Origin: Sinotaia quadrata
Taxonomy: Eukaryota; Mollusca; Gastropoda; Architaenioglossa; Viviparidae
Length of the DNA: 64,000 nt
Direction of reading: 5' to 3'
Assembly (NCBI GenBank): GCA_028829895.1
Contig: CM054178.1
Location: 20,890,506 to 20,954,505, forward strand
Shown here in pieces: positions 38,995 to 46,700 of the stretch; position 1 is the first letter of the stretch; the number at the start of each line of letters is the position of its first letter. The notes under the pieces are model-generated. The model was not told the origin of the DNA and did no database searches. It saw only the letters and a list, made by a program, of their open reading frames with translations. The position numbers and the translations under genes were made by a program.

Positions 38995-41900
38995 TTCTAC
39001 GCAATTCATTTGTCACAGAAGAAATTTTCCATAAAGAAAGCCAGTAGCCCAAACACACTACAGGCTATCTGACTTAGGTAGCATGTAGATGTCTGATTTT
39101 TGAGAACTGATTTAGAGTATTCGTTTGAATAGTTGGTAAAGGGAGCGAGCCATGACAACTTTACGTTTTGAAAGGCACAATGGCTCTCCCGTTACATTAC
39201 AATATCAATGATTAAATTTTCGTTTGATGATGGGAACAAGAAACTAAACCTTAACTACTAAACGCTTTCCGCTCATAAGATAAATATAATTATTACTTTC
39301 TGAGATGTGAAGTAAAATGCACAGAAATAATCCGTACAATTGTCATCGTAAATAATAAGCTCAGATGAATATTAATTTTGGAACTTATGACATCACAAAA
39401 TGTCTGAAAGTGGATGAAGCTATTTATAGCAGTCAACAATTACAACCGAAAATAAGAACAAATAGAACGCGGTCGATGACAGTAATTTCTCACGGAGTCA
39501 ACTAATTAATAATTATTAACGAGCAAGAAAAAAATCGAAATGTTATGAGTACTGAATACAAACTAACATATTTAAAATGTAAATTGCCATTCTCAAACAA
39601 GTAACAATTCGATTTGCACTAGCTAAGCAACTTACCGACTTTCCTATCGGAAGTAAATTATGACCCATTGTTGCACTGCGCTGAAATTACATAATTACGT
39701 GTTTTCAAAAGGATGCAGTACATGTACATTATGGCTCAGTGGCGTAACAAGTTTTGGGAGGGGGGGGAGGAGCTTCGGTGGTGGGCCACTTCGATTTCAT
39801 AAATCAATTTCTGAAAATACAAATAAATAGACTCCGCTCGCTGCCACGACCCCACCTCCTCACCCCGAATGTCGGGGTCCCTCTGCATTGCACAGCATGC
39901 ACAATCCATTGCTATGTTGCTGGTATGTCTATACGTGTACTATCTAAGCAAAATGCACGCACGGTATTCATATATGTGAACTATATAACCAAAATGCGCA
40001 TAAGAGAAAGAATAAAATTAACATTAAACCCTTAGTGAATATACTGTCTATCATAATAGAACAAATAAAATTAACATTAAACCCTTAGTGAATATACTGT
40101 CTATCATAATAGAACAAATAAAATTAACATTAAACCCTTAGTGAATATACTGTCTATCATAATAGAACAAATAAAATGAACACTGATGTTTTAGTGAATA
40201 TCGTGATGGATATAATATTATTCAAATATGTAAGGACAAAATATAAAAATCCAAACCTTTAACTTTTTCTCCTTTTCTACCACGATGTACTTGGTGTTTG
40301 TCACCACACTGGTCATGAAAGACAGAACGATGAAAACTGGCAACGCACTCCTCATCATCCCAGGCAATGGGTCTTGCACGTGGCGTGGATAGGGCATTTG
40401 CTTTCTCTCAAAGATGACATTGGTAAGGTTTCGTCTGGTCCACCCTTCGATCACCGCCTTGCCAATAAGCGTTTGTATCAGTACAATACCAGTTCTGTAA
40501 TAATCTGAAAATACATAGGAATATATCAGTATTACAGTGATGTTTCTGAAGTATTTCACAAAGTGTCATCTTGAAACAGTTCTTTTAGAGTTTGAAAATA
40601 GAGATACTGAAAATGACATTGTCTGTCGCCCCCAAAATTAATTAAAATCTAGGTCAATGACGACTAGGAATGATGCATCGGTCCAGTGACTGATTCAAGC
40701 CCCCAGAAAGAGTAGGTCACCCGCCAACATATAACAATAAAGACGGTACGTACATTGCACGATGAATATGACGTAAAATGAAGATGATAAAGAATGACAT
40801 GAAAAATGAAGATGATAAAGAATGACATGAAAAATGAAGATGAAAAATGTAGATGATAATGAATGACATGAAAAATGAAGATGATAAAGAATGACATGAA
40901 AAATGAAAATTAGAAAGGGTAATCAAAGTTAGTCAAAATACATATCAATGACAATTTCACAATTAATCCTAACTATACTGAAAGAATTTAGCCTGCCCCT
41001 TACTGTATCCATTTTACTAATTAGATGTTCACTGTTCATGGAGGGTATCATCTCTATTCACTGAAGTTAGTTTGTTAGAGCGACTGTTCCTCCAAAAGAA
41101 AATTCTGCGAAAAGTCATGCTTCCCAATGGGAAGACAAAGGGAAAACTTATCTTTGTGATTCACTGCTTGGCTAAGCATCTGCCATGTTGTGGCACTGTG
41201 ACACCGCTTGAGTCAACTGCTTTCTGCATGCATGAAATAAAGAGTCAAGCAGGTCTCTAACCGGTATCCCCATGACAACCAAAATCACGAAGAAGTGATC
41301 TAATTCAGTACCAGACTCAAAAGAAGGAACTAAAAGGAAACAAGAATTAAGCTGACGAAATACTTTTTACTCCGTCAGAGAAATTAGGGTAACTATAAGT
41401 GAAGGTCGCATCAAAAATCAGATGCTAACCATCCATATACAGTCATTTGTTTTCCGGTAAATGACGTAACGCTATTGATAAAACACGTGTGAATGGGAGG
41501 GACGCATGAGACGCCACAAGCATTCCGCCCGACGTACATGGGTAGATATAGAGCCGTCCGTCCATCTACGACCGTGCCTATCAGAAACAACATAGTGCCG
41601 GTCTTGAGGTTTACCTCAGAATTCTAACCAGCTCAACACATGGTGGGAGTCCAAGCCTTTACAGCTGGACCTGAAACACCAATGAGTGAACGTCTGTCCT
41701 GAACCGTACCCCGCCTGTCAACGACGAGAGTTGCCTAAGGTCACGGAGGTCAGCGTGTATCAGTGGACGACAACAGGACAACATGTGCTTAAAATAAGTT
41801 AAGTCCCGAAAAACTAACCAGATTCTCCATGGTGTGAATAACGAAATGACATTCCGGGTCGCGTGTAATCATTCTGTACTCGCGAAAATCGATTTGTTAA

Positions 41901-43665
41901 TTTTTCTTGTTTCGATCTAAATTTATTGTTATTAAATTTTATTGTTTAACTTTCTTAACTGTTATCTCTCTAGTATTACATAAGTATATGTACGACCAAA
42001 AAGGGAACTGCTACTGGGGGTGAGTCATAAATAGAGGAATAAAGAACCATATTTATTAATCTATAAATAAAGGAGGAGATAACATTGTAGCAGAGAGTCA
42101 ACTAATTTATCCGACTAGGTGTCGTGAACAATCTAGCTAAGATTGTGGCATTGGAAGGGAGATAAATTAGGCAAGTCCACCCATCGCTAAGGTTAGTGGT
42201 TATCTTATAAATTAATATTGATAACCAGTGCCTAAATTGGGACGTGGTCGTAAAATGAAAACTGGACATGTGACATAGGGGTCGGCGAACTATAGGACTA
42301 TCGCTCATGGAAATGATAGCTATTATTTCAGAGCGGGTTTGGGGTTTTGTTTGGATTTGCTTTGTGAAAGACAAAGTTGGCATTCAGTTAACAGTTCTAT
42401 GGCTACTGAGCTGAGGACTGATGCCAAGATATGCTATTCAAGTGATGAGTTATGTGGACATTCAGCTGAACAAGCAACGATGGTGATGATGAAAGATACG
42501 TGGGCATCTGATAATCTCTCTGAGATCAGAAATTCGTGTTATGATCCGTACACACTTTAAAGATAGAATAGGTACTCCTAATGACCCTCATATTGAAAGT
42601 AGTGATGTGGGGAATTACCATTCTGTTAAATTGTTAAAATTATTAAATTTTTATATTTTTGTTATCCAAATAACAAAAGTTGACTAATTATATTATTAGC
42701 AAAGGAAGACTGAATGAGAACTGGGCTGGGGGCTGAGTCAGATGTGGATGATTGTATCTTAATTAGTCATTATTGGATAAAGTGCTTAGTTCCCGCAATA
42801 TTACACATATTCTTCTGTCACTGTAATTAGTATCTAAAATAAGAGAATTAATTAAGGAGAGCGAAGGGTGAGTCTGGCACCAGTCAGTTGTCAGCATAGG
42901 TGTAATGCTAAGAGTTAACAATCTTTATAATCCTCATGCTGAGAGAGGGTCTCTAAATAAATACTGGAATGTAACACTATAAATAGAGCTGAGTGCATGA
43001 ATTGTCATTTTCCTTAAATATACATAGAGCTGAGTAAAGGAATTGTAACTTTCCTTAAATATACATAGAGCTGAGTACATGAATTGTAACTTTCCTTAAA
43101 TATACATAGAGCTGAGTACATGAATTGTAACTTTCCTTAAATATACATAGACCTGAGTGCGTGGATTGTAACTTTCCTTAAATATACATAGAGCTGAGTG
43201 CGTGGATACATACAGACGGCTGAAAGCAGACACTCATTACTTCGTTCGTAATTTACCTGGTACACCAATGTCGTCATTTGGAGCGCCCGTCTGGAAGGGC
43301 AACACTTCATTCGTGATCCACGACATGGTACTCCTTGGCCGAATAAAGTACGTCAGTTTATCTGGTAAAACATTAGGATCGGTAATCCCACTGAAGACTA
43401 TTGCATATCTAATTTCTGACGGGTTTTGTTTGATATAATCCAACATTTCTTTCTCCGAGCTAAACGGCTTAACGATAGCTGAAACAAAAAACGGTGACTT
43501 ATCCATGACAACAAAGATTTGATTCTATCTAACCAGACTTTGTCGTGCTCACTGTCATATATCAGTATTTGTACATTTCTTTTTCTCATGATTTACATCC
43601 ACAAATTCGGCATTTATTTTAACACACACAACTATACACAGATGCACACAAGCAATATACACTCA

Positions 43666-43714
<49 letters not shown>

Positions 43715-46700
43715 GTAATATATTATAATTTTAAGTAAGAAATTCCTATATCCGACACATTTCTTTATCACTCTAATTAGGAAGGAAATATAAAATTTAA
43801 GTTTTAGAAAATATTAAAGTTAAGCGTAAAATATATTTCAGTCGTAAATTAACTTGAAACAGATCGCATAAATATTTAATTTATCGTCATAAAATTAAAT
43901 TAAAAAATATGTATTATTTGAGTATTTAGGGACTTTCTTATAATATATTTCACCAACCGCCAAACTCACAAACACGCAACATACGCATTCGGTCTCCAAT
44001 TTACTACTACACCGAATGGATTAATACTACACATTATTAAGTAGTCAATGTCATTTTTTCACATGTCAATTTACTGTCACAACATGTCAGTTTACTTTCA
44101 AAACATGTCAGTTTACTTTCAAATATCATTTTACTTTCTTATGTCAGTTTACTGTCACAACATGTCAGTTTACTGACAAAACATATAAGTTTACTTTCTT
44201 ATGTCAGTTAGTAAACTGTCACAACATATCAGTTTACTTTCTTATGTCAGTTTATTGTAACATGCCAGTTTATTGTCACAACAAGCCAGTTTACTGTCAC
44301 AACATGCCAGTTTATTGTCACAACATATCAGTTTATTGTCACATGTCAGTTTACTATCACAACATGCCAGTTTATTGTCACAGCATGTCAGTTTATTGTC
44401 ACATGTCAGTTTACTGTCACAACATGCCAGTTTAATGTCATAACATGTCAGTTTACTTTCACAACATTGCAATTTCACTGAAAATGTGCAGGGCAATGAG
44501 TAATTACACAGTGCTTATAATTAATAATCACGATACTATTAAGCAATTTCCACCCGTCTTATTTATGACGAAGAAAGAAAACATTATCCTAACACGGATC
44601 AGATTTTGCCCGGATAACAAAGTATGCGCTAGATACTTAGTAGAAAATGGGATACTGGAGCAGTATCTGACGAGTTGGACTATGAGGAAAATATACAAAT
44701 AATGGCCTCTTATTAATAAAATCAGCCAACAGTAGGAGGATATAGAAAATGGATGCCTGAACTCTGGCTAAAACACTATCCAGGTGATATTATCAGTGAA
44801 CAACGCTCCTCGACCAGAAAAAGATCAATCATGCAAAATAAGCTTCTTACAACCCTAGAATTACAAAGGATAGAACAGCTACAAACTAATTTATCAAATC
44901 CAGTTGACGACATACTGAAGAAATAAACAATGAACTAAGTGAAGAACTGCAATGCTTGTTAGAAGACTTAACATATTTCATAAACAACAATAAATCACAT
45001 TTAGGTGAACCCCAACAGGAAGACTGCAAAATGACAAAGCTTTAACAACAATTCACAATGCAAATAAAGTAGTTACGTGTATCCCTACAAAAGGTATCAC
45101 AGAAACCAAAAGTCTATTATAAGCTACAACAAAAATAATTGAAAAATATAAAATACCAACCAAAGTACAAAGAAACTATCAGTACCACCATTAAAGAAAA
45201 GAACAAAAAGAAAATAAACTAATAAAGAAATAAGCCAAATGACAGCAGCATCCATAAAACGGGAAAGGTGAACGGGGCATACGATCTAAATTATAGAAAC
45301 ATTAAGATCGCAATAGAAGATGCAAAACAAAGGCTACTAGGACTCATGTCACCGTCTGAAAAGATAAAGTGCAAGACGTTAGCAATTCCAACAGAATAAA
45401 CGGACTCTGGAAGATTACACCAAGACTTCAAAGGAAATTCCAGAATAGAACAACAGATGCCAAACAAGATCTGCTGAGGAAATATTTAGAGCAATTCAAG
45501 TACACTAATACTCATCCAAATGGATTGAGGAAGTGGCAGTAGAACATAAAGACTCACTACAACAATGTAAAGTTACAATCTTTGATAAAGATATTAACAA
45601 AGAATTAACAAAGATGTCAAAGTGGAAAGCCCCGGGCTTAGATCAGTACAAATATATTACCTCCTTACATCGTAAACTTGATGAACAACTGTAAGGAATA
45701 CTAAACATATCAAAAATCTTGCTAGCCTGGATTTAAAAGGAAGGACAAGCATGAATATGTAAGGTCCAAAGAAAGGCACAACACCAAACATCTATCTAAC
45801 CACTCACATGCTTGTCAACTATCATGAATTATATCTGAAAAATTCATGTCTCACCTTGAAACAAAAAAATATTAACCAATGAACAAATAGGTGCTCGACC
45901 AGGCAACAGAGGAACAAAAGACCAATTGGCAATTAAAACGATGATGATGCGAGAAAATACGCCAAAATACGTCATAGCTGAAAAGATTGCAGGGAATATG
46001 AAACCATTCTCGGAAGGAGACTTTGTCAAAGAATGTATCGCCGTGGCGATTTGAAATTCTGTGTCCAGAGAAAGAGCAGCTATAAAGTCTGTTAGCTTCT
46101 CGCGTAATACTATGACCCGAAGGATTGAAGAATTCTCCAAAAATGCAGCTACACGAACTCGGTAAAAACTTCGAAACTTACAGCATTTCTATCGACGAAT
46201 CTACTGACATTACTGACCATTAGCATTTCACAATGGCCATTAGCTAATAAATGGTAATTTCACAATGGCCATTAGCTAATAAATGGTAATTTCACAATGG
46301 CCATTAGCTAATAAATGGTAATTTCACAATGGCCATATGCAAATAAATGGTAATTTCACAATGGCCATATGCTAATAAATGGTAATTTCACAATGGCCAA
46401 TAGATAATAAATGGTAATTCCACAATGGCCAATAGCTAACAAATGGTAATTTCACAATGGCCAATAGCTAATAAATGGTAATTTCACAATGGCCAATAGC
46501 TATTTAATGGTAATGTCACAATGGCCAATAGCTAACAAATGATAATTTCACAATGGCCAATAGCTAATAAATGGTAATTTCACAATGGCCAATAGCTATT
46601 TAATGGTAATGTCACAATGGCTTATAGCTATTTAATGATAATTGCTAACGTCAATGGAAATTTTAATATTACTTAATCGTCCATAACTAATTACAAGAGA

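Noticed and set aside
41072..42560. Frames of 60-93 codons in the ABCA intron
   Set aside because: Short, no family similarity, both strands; kept only as a note on the GC-richer block.
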